From: Acidocella facilis ATCC 35904
Lineage (GTDB): Bacteria; Pseudomonadota; Alphaproteobacteria; Acetobacterales; Acetobacteraceae
Assembly: GCF_000687875.1 (NCBI RefSeq)
Contig: NZ_JHYG01000010.1
Location: 26,998 to 90,997, forward strand
DNA: 64,000 nt
Direction: 5' to 3'
Part shown: positions 19,502 through 28,518 of the stretch, piece by piece
Numbering within the stretch: the first letter of the stretch is position 1
How the letters are laid out: each line of letters begins with the position of its first letter
Translations under genes and position numbers: made by a program
Notes under the pieces: model-generated
Told to the model about the DNA's origin: nothing
What the model saw: the letters and a program-made list of their open reading frames with translations, nothing else
Database searches by the model: none

Positions 19502-21418
19502 TCAGTGCGGGCGCATCGCCGCCAGGCGCCGGTAGAGCGTATTGCGGCTGATCCCCAGGGCCCGCGCGGCCGCGGCGATATTGCCGCCCGCCTCCGCCAC
19601 GGCACCGGCAATCACCGCATCGGACTGGGCGCGCAGCGTGCCGTTCTGCGGCTCCGCCCCCAGGCTCGGCATGCTCGGCTGCTGGCTGGTCAGCTCCAGC
19701 ATCGCCTCCTCGCTCAGATGATTCAGCGTCATCTCGGTCTCATCTTCGTCGAGCATTAGGCAGGCGGTGCGCAGCATGCCGGCAAGCTGGCGCAGATTGC
19801 CCGGCCAGCGGTAACGCGCGAAGGCCGCGGCCAGTTCCGGCGCCAGGGCGGGGGCGCCGCCGCGTCGTCCCTGCGATTCCCGCTCCAGGATCCGCGCGAT
19901 CAAGGCCGGCAGATCCGTCCGCTCGCGCAAGGGCGGCAGCGAAATCGCCAACCCGTTGAGCCGGTAATAGAGATCCTCGCGGAAGCTCTTCTCGGCGATC
20001 CGGGTCGAGAAATCCGCATGGGTGGCGCTGACCAGCAGGAAATCCACCGCCACCGGCTTGCCGCCGATCGGGGTGACGACGCCTTCTTCCAGCACCCGCA
20101 ACAGCCGAGTCTGCATGGAAAGCGGCATATCGCCGATTTCATCCAGGAACAGCGTGCCGCCATGCGCCTCGCGGATGCGTCCCGGCGCGCCATCCTTGCG
20201 GGCGCCCGTGAAGGCGCCTGGCGCATGGCCGAACAGCTCGGCCTCGATCAAGGTTTCCGGCAATGCCGCGCAGTTCACCGCCACGAAGGGGCCGCTGGCG
20301 CGCGGGCCCGCCTCATGGATGGCGCGGGCGAAATAATCCTTGCCGGCCCCGGTCTCACCTTGCAGCAGCACCGGCACCTTGCGCCCCAGCACCCGCCGCA
20401 ACTGGCTGATCGCCTTGGTCACCCGTGCATCGCCGGTATCCAGCGCATCCAGCGCGTCGGTCTTCGGCACTTCCGGCTGCTGCGTCGCGGCGGGACGGCG
20501 GATCAGCGGGGCGCGCATCTGATCGACCGCCAGAAACAGCGTCTCGCCCCGGCGCGGATGCACCATCAGCGGCCCGCCATGGGTGCGCCGGTCCAGCTGA
20601 ATGAGGTCGCGCAATGTCAGGCCGAGATAGCGGCTGAACTCCTGGGTGCCGATATCCTCCGGCCGCAATCCCAGCAGCGCGAAGCCGGAGCGGTTGGCGC
20701 CGAGAATCACCCCTTCCTCGTCGATGGCGATCGCCCCTTCCATCATGCTGCCGAGGCATTCGGAGGAATAATGGAAGCGCAGCTTGGTATGGTTGATGAA
20801 GGAGATCTCGAAAATCCGGTTCTCGATCATCTGCGCCGCGGCCCGGACCAGCCCGAACGTATGCGGGTGATAGCGCCGGGAATCGCAGGAAATATCGATC
20901 ACCCCGAGCAGATGGCCACCCGGCTCGGTCAGCGGCGCCGCCGCGCAGGCCAGGAAGCTGTTATGGCGCAGATAATGCTCGGTGCCGTTGACGACGATCG
21001 GCTTGCCTTCGATCAGCGCGGTGCCGATGGCGTTGGTACCGCGCGCATCCTCCGCCCAGCACGCCCCCTGGGTGAGCGCCACCTTCGAGGCGCGGGTGCA
21101 GAAATCGAGATCCCCAGCGGATTCGAGCACATAGCCGGTTTCGTCGGAGAGCAGCATGATACAGCCGGAATCTTTGATCTGGCTGAAAAAATAATCCATC
21201 ACCGGCCGCGCCTGGGTGATCAGCGCGGCATGGCGTTCGGAGGCGATCCGCCGTTCCGAGGATGAGAGATGCGGAAAATCGGTCCGGTTCTGCTCCGGGG
21301 TCAGCCCGGCGGTTCGGCAACGCTGCCAGGAGCGGCTAATATCTCCCGGGTCAACCCCCAATCCGGAGGCGTTGGGGGAGGATGGCTTCTCAGTCGACGC
21401 GAGGCGAAAAGGTTGCAT
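19502..21418 (-). CDS. AcoR-like sigma-54-dependent activator
   Basis: A 638-residue activator. An N-terminal GAF/PAS-like sensory part covers about 1-320. The AAA+ domain (about 330-560) has Walker A GETGAGKD, the sigma-54 contact loop GAFTGA and LFLDEIGDMPLSMQTRLLRVLE. A C-terminal Fis-type helix-turn-helix (GGNIAAAARALGISRNTLYRRL region) completes it. The GAF part resembles AcoR (SWQRCRTAGL near residue 30, GTNAIGTAL). All motifs needed to drive RNA polymerase-sigma54 are present. It follows the pot operon on the same strand but is separated by a terminator. I found no convincing -24/-12 promoter next to it, so its target is unknown. Confidence 0.9.
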   Translation of the reverse strand: MQPFRLASTEKPSSPNASGLGVDPGDISRSWQRCRTAGLTPEQNRTDFPHLSSSERRIASERHAALITQARPVMDYFFSQIKDSGCIMLLSDETGYVLESAGDLDFCTRASKVALTQGACWAEDARGTNAIGTALIEGKPIVVNGTEHYLRHNSFLACAAAPLTEPGGHLLGVIDISCDSRRYHPHTFGLVRAAAQMIENRIFEISFINHTKLRFHYSSECLGSMMEGAIAIDEEGVILGANRSGFALLGLRPEDIGTQEFSRYLGLTLRDLIQLDRRTHGGPLMVHPRRGETLFLAVDQMRAPLIRRPAATQQPEVPKTDALDALDTGDARVTKAISQLRRVLGRKVPVLLQGETGAGKDYFARAIHEAGPRASGPFVAVNCAALPETLIEAELFGHAPGAFTGARKDGAPGRIREAHGGTLFLDEIGDMPLSMQTRLLRVLEEGVVTPIGGKPVAVDFLLVSATHADFSTRIAEKSFREDLYYRLNGLAISLPPLRERTDLPALIARILERESQGRRGGAPALAPELAAAFARYRWPGNLRQLAGMLRTACLMLDEDETEMTLNHLSEEAMLELTSQQPSMPSLGAEPQNGTLRAQSDAVIAGAVAEAGGNIAAAARALGISRNTLYRRLAAMRPH

Positions 21419-21538
21419 GATGGGGTCGCGTTCCTATCCCGTCTAATCTTATTATATTTAGGTACTTATGCACCTTTCGGGCTTCAGCCCTTCTCTCCAT
21501 GATGTGTGGTAAGAGCGGGCAGATAGGTTTGCAAGTGA

Positions 21539-21576
21539 AAAATGCGCCAGCCCGGAACGGCCAGGTGGCGCATTTT
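21539..21576 (-). terminator. Terminator of the polyamine transporter operon
   Basis: On the minus strand AAAATGCGCCA and TGGCGCATTTT (21576-21566 with 21549-21539) form an 11-bp stem, followed by further Ts. It lies about 50 nt past the potC stop. Confidence 0.82.
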
Positions 21577-21627
21577 ACGGCAGTTTATGTGTCCAAACGA
21601 TCCGGAAAACCCTACGGCGAAGACGAT

Positions 21628-22455
21628 CTACGCCGCCGATTTGCGATGCGCGATGGCGGAGTTGATGACCGCCAGCACCACCCCGCCAGCGAAGATGAAG
21701 GTGGACAGGACAAAGACCTGCGGCGGAATGCCGACTTTCACCGCGCCATAGACCCAGAGCGGGAAGGTGAGGGTCTGCCCGGCGACGAAGGTGGTGATGA
21801 TTAGATCGTCGATGGAGAGCATGAAGCAGAGCATGCAGGCGCCGACGATCCCGGGCAGGATCAGCGGAAAGGTCACCGTCCAGAACGCCACCCACGGCGT
21901 TGCCCCCAGATCCGCGGCGGCGCGGTCCAGCGCGCGGTCCAGCCCGGAGACACGGGCGCGGATCACCACCACCGCGAAGGCCAGGTTGAAGGCGACATGC
22001 GCGATGAGAATGGTCAGCAGCCCGCGCGGCAGGTTGAGCGCCAGGAACAGCGACAGCAGCGAGGCGCCGACCACCACCGCCGGTGCGGCGATGTCGGCGA
22101 AAATGACGATATCCGTCGCCGTCTTGCCCCAGAATTTATGCCGCGCCAGCGCCAGCGCCAGCGGCGTGCCGAGGATCGCCGAGATCAGCGCGCTGCCGAT
22201 CGCCACTTCCAGCGAGTGCTGCAGCGCTCCGGTCAGATCCTGAATGGCGAAGGCATCGCCGTAATTGGCCAGGGTGAAATGCTGCCAGTTGAGCGCGATG
22301 CGCCCGCCCGGCGCGAAGTTGAAGCTGAACACCACCATCACCACGATCGGCAGCATGGTGTAGATGATCATCGCCCAGGTGAAGCAGGCGAGGATGCGCT
22401 CGCCGAGGCGGCTGGGTTTGTGGGCGGAGGGCATCCGGGCTGTTATCGTGCTCAC
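21628..22455 (-). CDS. potC: Polyamine ABC transporter permease PotC
   Basis: A 275-residue inner-membrane permease with about six transmembrane helices and the cytoplasmic EAA-type loop RAAADLGATPWVAFWTVTFP near residue 190, which contacts the ATPase. With PotB it forms the channel of a spermidine/putrescine-type importer. Its start overlaps potB by 4 nt. It is the last gene of potA-D-B-C and ends before a strong terminator. The exact substrate cannot be read from the permease. Confidence 0.9.
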   Translation of the reverse strand: MSTITARMPSAHKPSRLGERILACFTWAMIIYTMLPIVVMVVFSFNFAPGGRIALNWQHFTLANYGDAFAIQDLTGALQHSLEVAIGSALISAILGTPLALALARHKFWGKTATDIVIFADIAAPAVVVGASLLSLFLALNLPRGLLTILIAHVAFNLAFAVVVIRARVSGLDRALDRAAADLGATPWVAFWTVTFPLILPGIVGACMLCFMLSIDDLIITTFVAGQTLTFPLWVYGAVKVGIPPQVFVLSTFIFAGGVVLAVINSAIAHRKSAA

Positions 22456-23312
22456 GCCGCATACTCCTGGATCGCGTCGGTGCCGAAGGCTTTCGAATAG
22501 AGCAGAATGGCGATCATCAGCATCAGCATCAGGATCGAGGAGAGCGAGGCGGCCAGCGGATAATCCTGGCTCTGGAAGAAGGCATCCTGGATCACGTTGC
22601 CAACCATGTAGGTGCCCGGACCACCGAGCAGTGCCGCATTCACATAATCGCCGACATTGGTGACGAAGACCAGCAGGAACCCGGCGAAAATGCCCGGCGC
22701 CGAGAGCGGCAGGATGATCTTGATGAAGGCGGTCGCGGGCGCGGCGTAGAGATCATTGGCGGCGCGCACCAGGCGCCGGTCGATCTTTTCCAGCACGACA
22801 TAAAGCGGCAGCACGTAATAGGCGAAGCTGTTATAGACCAGCCCGCCGATCACCGCCCATTTGGTCGAGAGAATGCGAAAGCTCTCCGGCAGAACGCCGA
22901 GCGCCTTCAACGGCCCGAGCAGGAAGCCCTGATCGGACAGGATGAATTCCCAGGCCAGCACGCGGATCACGAAGGAGACGAAGAAGGGCAGCATGATGAT
23001 GAACAAGTAGGTGCTCTTATGCCGCCCGGCATAGAAGGCGATCCAGTAGGCCACCGGGTAGGAGATCGCCAGCGTGATCACGGTCGAGGCCGTACCGTAC
23101 CAGAACGACCTGACGAAGGAGCTCTCATAGCCAGTGAACGCGCCGATCACCTCCTGGTAATTGTCGGACATGGTGTAGCCGGAAATCGGATCGCCGACGG
23201 CCAGCGCCATGCCCAACATCGAGGCGAGCGGGATCAGAAAAAACGCCAGCAGATAGACCCAGCTCGGCAGGCTGAGGAGATAAGGTGCCAAAAATCCGCG
23301 CGCCTGCCGCAT
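22452..23312 (-). CDS. potB: Polyamine ABC transporter permease PotB
   Basis: A 286-residue permease with an N-terminal membrane segment (LLSLPSWVYLLAFFLIPLAS) and further helices. The EAA-type loop VRAANDLYAAPATAFIKIIL lies near residue 200. It pairs with PotC and is energised by PotA. It starts 12 nt after the PotD stop codon and overlaps potC by 4 nt, as expected for stoichiometric expression. Confidence 0.9.
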   Translation of the reverse strand: MRQARGFLAPYLLSLPSWVYLLAFFLIPLASMLGMALAVGDPISGYTMSDNYQEVIGAFTGYESSFVRSFWYGTASTVITLAISYPVAYWIAFYAGRHKSTYLFIIMLPFFVSFVIRVLAWEFILSDQGFLLGPLKALGVLPESFRILSTKWAVIGGLVYNSFAYYVLPLYVVLEKIDRRLVRAANDLYAAPATAFIKIILPLSAPGIFAGFLLVFVTNVGDYVNAALLGGPGTYMVGNVIQDAFFQSQDYPLAASLSSILMLMLMIAILLYSKAFGTDAIQEYAA

Positions 23313-23324
23313 GGGTCTCTCCGT

Positions 23325-24551
23325 TCAGCTCTGGACGATCGGGTTGAAGATGTTGTTCCACTTCATGTAGTCGGCATAATTCTTGAACGCGTAATATTCA
23401 TGCACGCGCGCCAGCTCCGATTGCGGCGGGAAGACCAGCGGCGAATTCGCCACCGCCGGGTCCTTGATGACGTTGAGGATGTAATCCTTCGCCGCCGGCA
23501 CCGGGCAGATATAGTTCACATAATCCTCGACCATGCCGGCCACTTCCGGCGTGTAGTAATAATTCATCCATTCCAGCGCCGAGAGCGGGTTCTTGGCGCC
23601 GACCGGGATGCACATATTATCGTGCCAGATCACCGCGCCCTGCTTCGGCACGACGAATTTCAGATCCTTATAGCCCTTGGAATTGGCCTGATAGATGTCG
23701 CCGGACCAGGCCATGGTGATCCAGATATCGCCATTCTCCAGCGCGTTGATGTAGCTCTGGTCGTAATATTGGCGCACCAGCCCCTTGGCCTTCTGCTCCT
23801 TCAGCGTCGCCGCCGCCTTTTCCCATTCCGCCGGGGTCGAGGTGGTCGGGTTGATGCCCAGCTTCAGCAGGCCGGCACAGCCCAGCTCCTGCACGTCGGA
23901 GAACATGCCGACATGGCCGGCGAAGGCCGGGTCCCAGAGATCCTCATAGCTGGTGATCTCGCGCTTGGTCATTTTCGGGTTATAGGCGATGCCGGTCAGG
24001 CCGGACTGCCACACCATCGTATGCTTGTTGCCGGGATCGTAAGGCGGGTTCTTCACGCTGGGGGCGGCGTATTTGTCGAAATTCGGTACTTTCTCACGCC
24101 AGATCGGCACCAGGAATTTCTGCATCAGCAGCTCGGTGAGATACCAGCCATCGGTCATCACGATCATGTCGTAGCCGCTCGGCTGGCCGGATTTCAGCAC
24201 CGGGGCGATCTGCGCGTAGAACGGCGCATCCTCCTGGATCACCTCTTTATAGGTGACATTGATCCCGGTCTGCTTCTCGAACGCGTCGATCGAGGGGCGA
24301 TCCTTGCCGTCGGTCGAGGTGTCGATATAGAGCGGCCAGTTGGCGAAGACGAACTCCTTGGTCGGCTTCTGGCTGGCCCACCAGGCCTTCCAGTCCTTCA
24401 CCGTCTCGGCGCGGGCGAGCTGCGGGGCCAGGGCCGCCATCATCGCCGCCCCGGCGCCGCGCATGAAATTCTGCCGGCTCAGCCGCGGCTGCGTCATGCC
24501 GCGATAGAAGGCCTGCATCGATTTATCGCCGCTTTGATCGTCTTGGCTCAT
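23325..24551 (-). CDS. potD: Polyamine-binding periplasmic protein PotD
   Basis: A 408-residue extracellular solute-binding protein (family 1). ATG 24551 has a good ribosome-binding site (GAAGGAGAG) and is preferred over an in-frame start 120 nt upstream. A long N-terminal region contains SRQNFMRGAGAAMMAA and an ARA-type cleavage site. This resembles a twin-arginine signal in which the second Arg is replaced by Gln. The mature part has VFANWPLYIDTSTDGKDRPS and later SGDIYQANSKG, typical of the PotD/PotF family. It delivers putrescine or spermidine to PotBC. It lies between potA and potB. Confidence 0.9.
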   Translation of the reverse strand: MSQDDQSGDKSMQAFYRGMTQPRLSRQNFMRGAGAAMMAALAPQLARAETVKDWKAWWASQKPTKEFVFANWPLYIDTSTDGKDRPSIDAFEKQTGINVTYKEVIQEDAPFYAQIAPVLKSGQPSGYDMIVMTDGWYLTELLMQKFLVPIWREKVPNFDKYAAPSVKNPPYDPGNKHTMVWQSGLTGIAYNPKMTKREITSYEDLWDPAFAGHVGMFSDVQELGCAGLLKLGINPTTSTPAEWEKAAATLKEQKAKGLVRQYYDQSYINALENGDIWITMAWSGDIYQANSKGYKDLKFVVPKQGAVIWHDNMCIPVGAKNPLSALEWMNYYYTPEVAGMVEDYVNYICPVPAAKDYILNVIKDPAVANSPLVFPPQSELARVHEYYAFKNYADYMKWNNIFNPIVQS

Positions 24552-24573
24552 GCTACTCTCCTTCAGATTGGAT

Positions 24574-25683
24574 TTAAGTGCCGGTGACCGCGAATGTGTG
24601 GGCCGGATTCCAGGTGAGGCGGACGGCGCTGCCGGGGGGAATATCCTCCTGGCGGCCGGAATTCTGGGCATAGACGCTCAGCGCCCGCCCGGTCTTGCTC
24701 TCCATTTCATATTGCCGGCTGACCCCGAGATAGACCGAAACGCCGGCAATCGCCTCGATCTCGTTCCACCCGTCGGGGCGTGGCTCGCCGGGCTGCAGAA
24801 CATGGAATTTCTCCGGCCTGACGCCGATTTTCACCTTGTCCCCGGCGATTTGCGCCAGCACCGCGCGCGGCAGGGTGATGATCGCGCCATCCTCCAACGT
24901 CACCTGCGCCTGCGCTCCGTTCTGGGCGGTGATGGTGCCGGGCAGCAGGTTGGAGGCGCCGAGGAAGGAGGCGACGAATTCCGTCGCGGGATGGTCATAG
25001 ACATCGGCCGGCGTGCCGATTTGTTCGATCCGCCCCTTGGACATCACCGCCAGCCGGTCGGACATCGCCATCGCCTCTTCCTGGTCATGGGTGACGAACA
25101 GGAAGGTGATGCCCACCTCGCTCTGGATGCGCTTCAGCTCGATCTGCATCTGTTTGCGCAGCTTCAGATCCAGCGCGCCGAGCGGCTCGTCCAGCAACAA
25201 TAATTTGGGTTTGTTGACCAGCGCGCGGGCCAGGGCGACGCGTTGCGCCTGGCCGCCGGAGAGCTGGCCGGGCTTGCGCTTGGCGAAGCCAGCGAGATCG
25301 ACCAGTTCCAGCATTTCATTGGTGCGCCGGGTCACCTCGTCGCTCTTCACCCCCTTGCGGCGCAGCCCGAAAGCGACATTCTCGAAAATCGTCAGATGCG
25401 GAAACAGCGCATAGGACTGGAACACGGTGTTCACGTCGCGCTTATAAGAGGGCTGGCGGCTGACATCCTCGCCATCGAGATAGATCGCCCCGGCGCTCGG
25501 CGACTCAAAGCCGCCGATCATCGACAAGGTCGTCGATTTGCCGCATCCCGACGGCCCCAGAAGCGAGAAAAACTCCCCCCCTTCGATGCTCAGGGAGATA
25601 TTGTCGACAGCCGTCCAGCCGCCAAATTGCTTGATGACATTTTCCAGCCTGACATCATGGCGGGTCGATGGCGCGGGGATCAT
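24574..25683 (-). CDS. potA: Polyamine ABC transporter ATPase PotA
   Basis: A 369-residue ATPase with Walker A GPSGCGKST, Q-loop VFQSYALFPH, signature LSGGQAQRVALARAL, Walker B LLLLDEP and H-loop VTHDQEEAM. A C-terminal TOBE domain (about 280-365) follows, as in PotA. It powers the PotBC importer. It is the promoter-proximal gene, with a long upstream region (25684-26224) shared with the divergent lipoprotein gene. A 22-nt gap separates it from potD. Confidence 0.93.
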   Translation of the reverse strand: MIPAPSTRHDVRLENVIKQFGGWTAVDNISLSIEGGEFFSLLGPSGCGKSTTLSMIGGFESPSAGAIYLDGEDVSRQPSYKRDVNTVFQSYALFPHLTIFENVAFGLRRKGVKSDEVTRRTNEMLELVDLAGFAKRKPGQLSGGQAQRVALARALVNKPKLLLLDEPLGALDLKLRKQMQIELKRIQSEVGITFLFVTHDQEEAMAMSDRLAVMSKGRIEQIGTPADVYDHPATEFVASFLGASNLLPGTITAQNGAQAQVTLEDGAIITLPRAVLAQIAGDKVKIGVRPEKFHVLQPGEPRPDGWNEIEAIAGVSVYLGVSRQYEMESKTGRALSVYAQNSGRQEDIPPGSAVRLTWNPAHTFAVTGT

Positions 25684-26224
25684 GCGGAGGCTCCGGCGAG
25701 GGGGGCGGGGATGGGCGACACATCGCCTGATGGATTAAGCGGCTGGGAGATGCCGGAGCGCTGAAAAAACAGGCGCTTTTTTAAATCCCGGGATATTGCG
25801 GCGGGCGGTGCCCAGCCGAAAATTCCGCCGTCAGCGGCAAGGCTGTCGGCCAGAATTATAAAGCGGCCTCGTCGATTACGCTTCAAACCGGCAACCCTTT
25901 CGCTGGATTTTTGGCTATTGCATTGAATGGTTTCACAATTTCTCGCCTTTTACAATCAATGCCGCGCCTTGAAGGCGTTTATTAGCCCTGCCACCCGGAT
26001 CACATTCAAGCGCTTCAAGCCCAGCCTCGTCATAACAGCTCCTCCAGATTGTTAAGCAAGGCGCGGGCCAAGCGAGGCATCGCACTCTAGTCAGCTTCGG
26101 TCGGCGCGCATTTGACCGTGGAGCACAGGCGCCAGGCCAGCGCGCATCCTGGCGCGCGCTGCGCAGGCGGAATGAATGGGGTCATCAGGTGACGGCAAGA
26201 TGGCTCTGGGCTATTCAGCTTGTA
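25684..26224. other. 541-nt region without a supported gene
   Basis: This region lies between the divergent potA and lipoprotein genes and is AT-richer than its surroundings near 25850-25960. It contains a small hairpin with a T-run on the plus strand (AGCGC/GCGCT, about 25758-25785), inside the potA leader, and another (GCGCCTT/AAGGCGT, about 25964-25980). I see no convincing start-and-frame combination longer than about 60 codons. It presumably holds the pot operon promoter, but no operator was recognised. Confidence 0.5.
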
Positions 26225-26656
26225 ATGATGATGCCCGCTTTCAGCTTACGGTACCTGGTGCTCGGCGTTGGTCTCGTGGGAATGTTGTCCGGCTGCGCGG
26301 CGAAGCCGGAGCGGCAGGCGCAGCCTTCCCCGGCGATGGACACCATCACGATGACCCCGGCCGAGCTGGCGCATGTCAAGCAGGCCGCCTATGATGAAGG
26401 GTTCGAGGCGGGCCGGCGCTATGAACGAAAACACCCGCAACCCCAGCCAGCATCCGCGGCCGCCCAGCCGGATCAGCCGGCGGATGCCAGCGGCGCTCTT
26501 CCGCCAGCCCCGGCCCAAGCGGACACCCAGCCGCCGCAGCCCAGCTCTGTAACCTGCCCCCCGACCCAAACCGCGCCCGCCTTGGCGCCGATTCCGCCGC
26601 TGCCGCGCTCGGCCGGCTACACCTCCGCCGGCCCGGCGAAACCGCTCTCGCCCTGA
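26225..26656 (+). CDS. Small proline-rich lipoprotein, unknown function
   Basis: About 143 residues. A hydrophobic signal (LRYLVLGVGLVGMLSGC) ends in a lipobox with SGC, so the Cys at about residue 24 is a lipidation site. A short helical motif TPAELAHVKQAAYDEGFEAG follows, then a Pro/Gln/Ala-rich tail. No family is recognised. A GTG at 26189 would add 12 residues to the signal; ATG 26225 gives a normal signal length, and neither has a clear ribosome-binding site. The next gene starts 42 nt downstream. Confidence 0.7.
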   Translation: MMMPAFSLRYLVLGVGLVGMLSGCAAKPERQAQPSPAMDTITMTPAELAHVKQAAYDEGFEAGRRYERKHPQPQPASAAAQPDQPADASGALPPAPAQADTQPPQPSSVTCPPTQTAPALAPIPPLPRSAGYTSAGPAKPLSP

Positions 26657-26698
26657 GCCCGGCTTGAACCTGGGCAGCGCATGCGCCAAACAGCGCGC

Positions 26699-28498
26699 AT
26701 GGCGCCTCCCTTGCTTCTGCTCACCGATATCTCCATCACCCTCGGCTCTGTGCCGCTTTTGCAGGGGGCGGGCCTGTCCGTTGGCGCCGGGGAGCGCATC
26801 TGCCTGGTCGGGCGCAACGGCTCCGGCAAATCCACCTTGCTGAAAATCGCCTCCGGCGAGGTGGCGCTCGATTCCGGCACGCGCTTTCTCCAGCCGGGGA
26901 CCACCATGCGCTACCTCCCCCAGGAGCCGGACCTCTCGGCGTATCAGACCGTCATGGATTATGTCCTGGCCGGGCTGGGCCCGAATGACGATGAATATCG
27001 CGTCCGCTATCTGCTGGGCGAACTCGGGCTCAACGGCGATGAGGCCCCCTCACGCCTCTCCGGCGGTGAGGCGCGCCGCGCCGCCCTGGCCCGCACCCTG
27101 GCCCCCGCGCCGGATCTGCTGCTGCTCGACGAGCCGACCAACCATCTCGATCTGCCGGCCATTGAATGGCTGGAAGGCGAGCTGAAATCCCTCTCCAGCG
27201 GGCTGGTGCTGATCTCGCATGACCGGCGCTTCCTGGAAAATCTCTCGCGCTCGATGGTCTGGCTGGATCGCGGCCAGACCCGGCGGCTGGACCGCAGCTT
27301 CGCCCATTTCGAGGCCTGGCGCGACGAGGTGCTGGAGCAGGAGGAGCAGGAATTCCACAAGCTCGGCCGCAAGATCGCCCGGGAGGAAGACTGGCTGCGC
27401 TACGGCGTCACCGCGCGGCGCAAACGCAATGTCAAACGCCTCGCCGGGCTGCACAGCCTGCGCGCGGAGCGGCGCAATTTCACCCATAAGCTCGGCACCG
27501 CGAAGCTGGCGAGCCTGGATGCCGCGACCTCGGGCAAGATCGTCGTCGATGCCGACGCCATCTCCAAGAGCTTCGGCGCGCGCCAGATCGTGCGCGATCT
27601 CACCTTCCGCGTCCTGCGCGGCGACCGGCTCGGCATTGTCGGGCCGAACGGGGCCGGTAAATCGACCCTGCTGAAGCTCATTCTCGGCCAGCTGGCACCC
27701 GATGACGGGGCGGTGAAGCTGGGCACGGCGCTGGAGGTGGTGACCCTCGACCAGCAGCGCGCCACGCTGAACCCCAACGCCTCGCTGGCCGATACGCTGA
27801 CCGGTGGCAATAGCGACCAGGTGGTGGTCGGCGGCCAGGCCCGGCATGTGATCGGCTATATGAAGGATTTCCTGTTCAAGCCGGAACAGGCCCGCACCCC
27901 GGTCGGTACGCTCTCGGGGGGCGAGCGCGGGCGGCTGTTGCTGGCGCTGGCGCTGACCAAGCCCTCTAATCTCTTGGTGCTGGACGAGCCGACCAACGAT
28001 CTCGACCTGGAAACGCTGGATCTGCTGCAGGAGATGCTCGGCGAGTATCCCGGCACCGTCATCGTCGTCTCGCATGACCGTGATTTCCTCGACCGCGTCT
28101 GCACCTCGGTGCTGATGTCCGAAGGGCAGGGACGCTGGCTGGAATATGCCGGCGGCTATGCGGATATGCTGGCCCAGCGCGGGGAAGGCGTCACCGCAGC
28201 GGCCAAGGCCGGGAAAATCGACAAGAAAGCCGCGCCCAAACAAGCCGCCCCCGCTTCCCCGCCAGCGAAGGCGAAAATGTCCTTCAAGGAGCAGCACGAG
28301 CTGAAGCAGCTCAATGACGAGATGGCGAAGATGCAGCTGCAGCTCGGCAAGCTCAATGAAACTCTCGCCCTGCCGGATCTTTATACGAAAGACCCGAAAA
28401 AATTCGCCGCCGCCAGCGCGTCCCTGGCGGCGCTGCACGCCCGGCTGCAGGCAGCCGAGGAGCGCTGGCTGGAGCTGGAGATGCTGAAGGAGGGCTGA
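26699..28498 (+). CDS. uup: ABC-F ATPase of the Uup type
   Basis: A protein of about 599 residues with two ATPase cassettes and no membrane segments, as in ABC-F translation factors. Cassette 1 has GRNGSGKST, LSGGEARRAALA and [14 protein letters not shown]; cassette 2 has [21 protein letters not shown] and [16 protein letters not shown] linker of about 80 residues and a C-terminal coiled coil (KEQHELKQLNDEMAKMQLQL region) match Uup, implicated in ribosome and DNA-junction functions. ATG 26699 aligns with the family N-terminus; an ATG at 26681 is possible. It converges with the glycosyltransferase gene, 20 nt away. Confidence 0.9.
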   Translation: MAPPLLLLTDISITLGSVPLLQGAGLSVGAGERICLVGRNGSGKSTLLKIASGEVALDSGTRFLQPGTTMRYLPQEPDLSAYQTVMDYVLAGLGPNDDEYRVRYLLGELGLNGDEAPSRLSGGEARRAALARTLAPAPDLLLLDEPTNHLDLPAIEWLEGELKSLSSGLVLISHDRRFLENLSRSMVWLDRGQTRRLDRSFAHFEAWRDEVLEQEEQEFHKLGRKIAREEDWLRYGVTARRKRNVKRLAGLHSLRAERRNFTHKLGTAKLASLDAATSGKIVVDADAISKSFGARQIVRDLTFRVLRGDRLGIVGPNGAGKSTLLKLILGQLAPDDGAVKLGTALEVVTLDQQRATLNPNASLADTLTGGNSDQVVVGGQARHVIGYMKDFLFKPEQARTPVGTLSGGERGRLLLALALTKPSNLLVLDEPTNDLDLETLDLLQEMLGEYPGTVIVVSHDRDFLDRVCTSVLMSEGQGRWLEYAGGYADMLAQRGEGVTAAAKAGKIDKKAAPKQAAPASPPAKAKMSFKEQHELKQLNDEMAKMQLQLGKLNETLALPDLYTKDPKKFAAASASLAALHARLQAAEERWLELEMLKEG

Positions 28499-28518
28499 GA
28501 GACTGTTTGAAAAGCCAC

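Noticed and set aside
21485..21627. Small protein gene starting near 21499
   Set aside because: The frame runs through the pot operon terminator and into the antisense of potC; no ribosome-binding site.
25840..25930. Sigma-54 promoter upstream of potA
   Set aside because: TGGC and TTGC elements occur, but the spacing between the invariant GG and GC is wrong (11 or 7 instead of 10).
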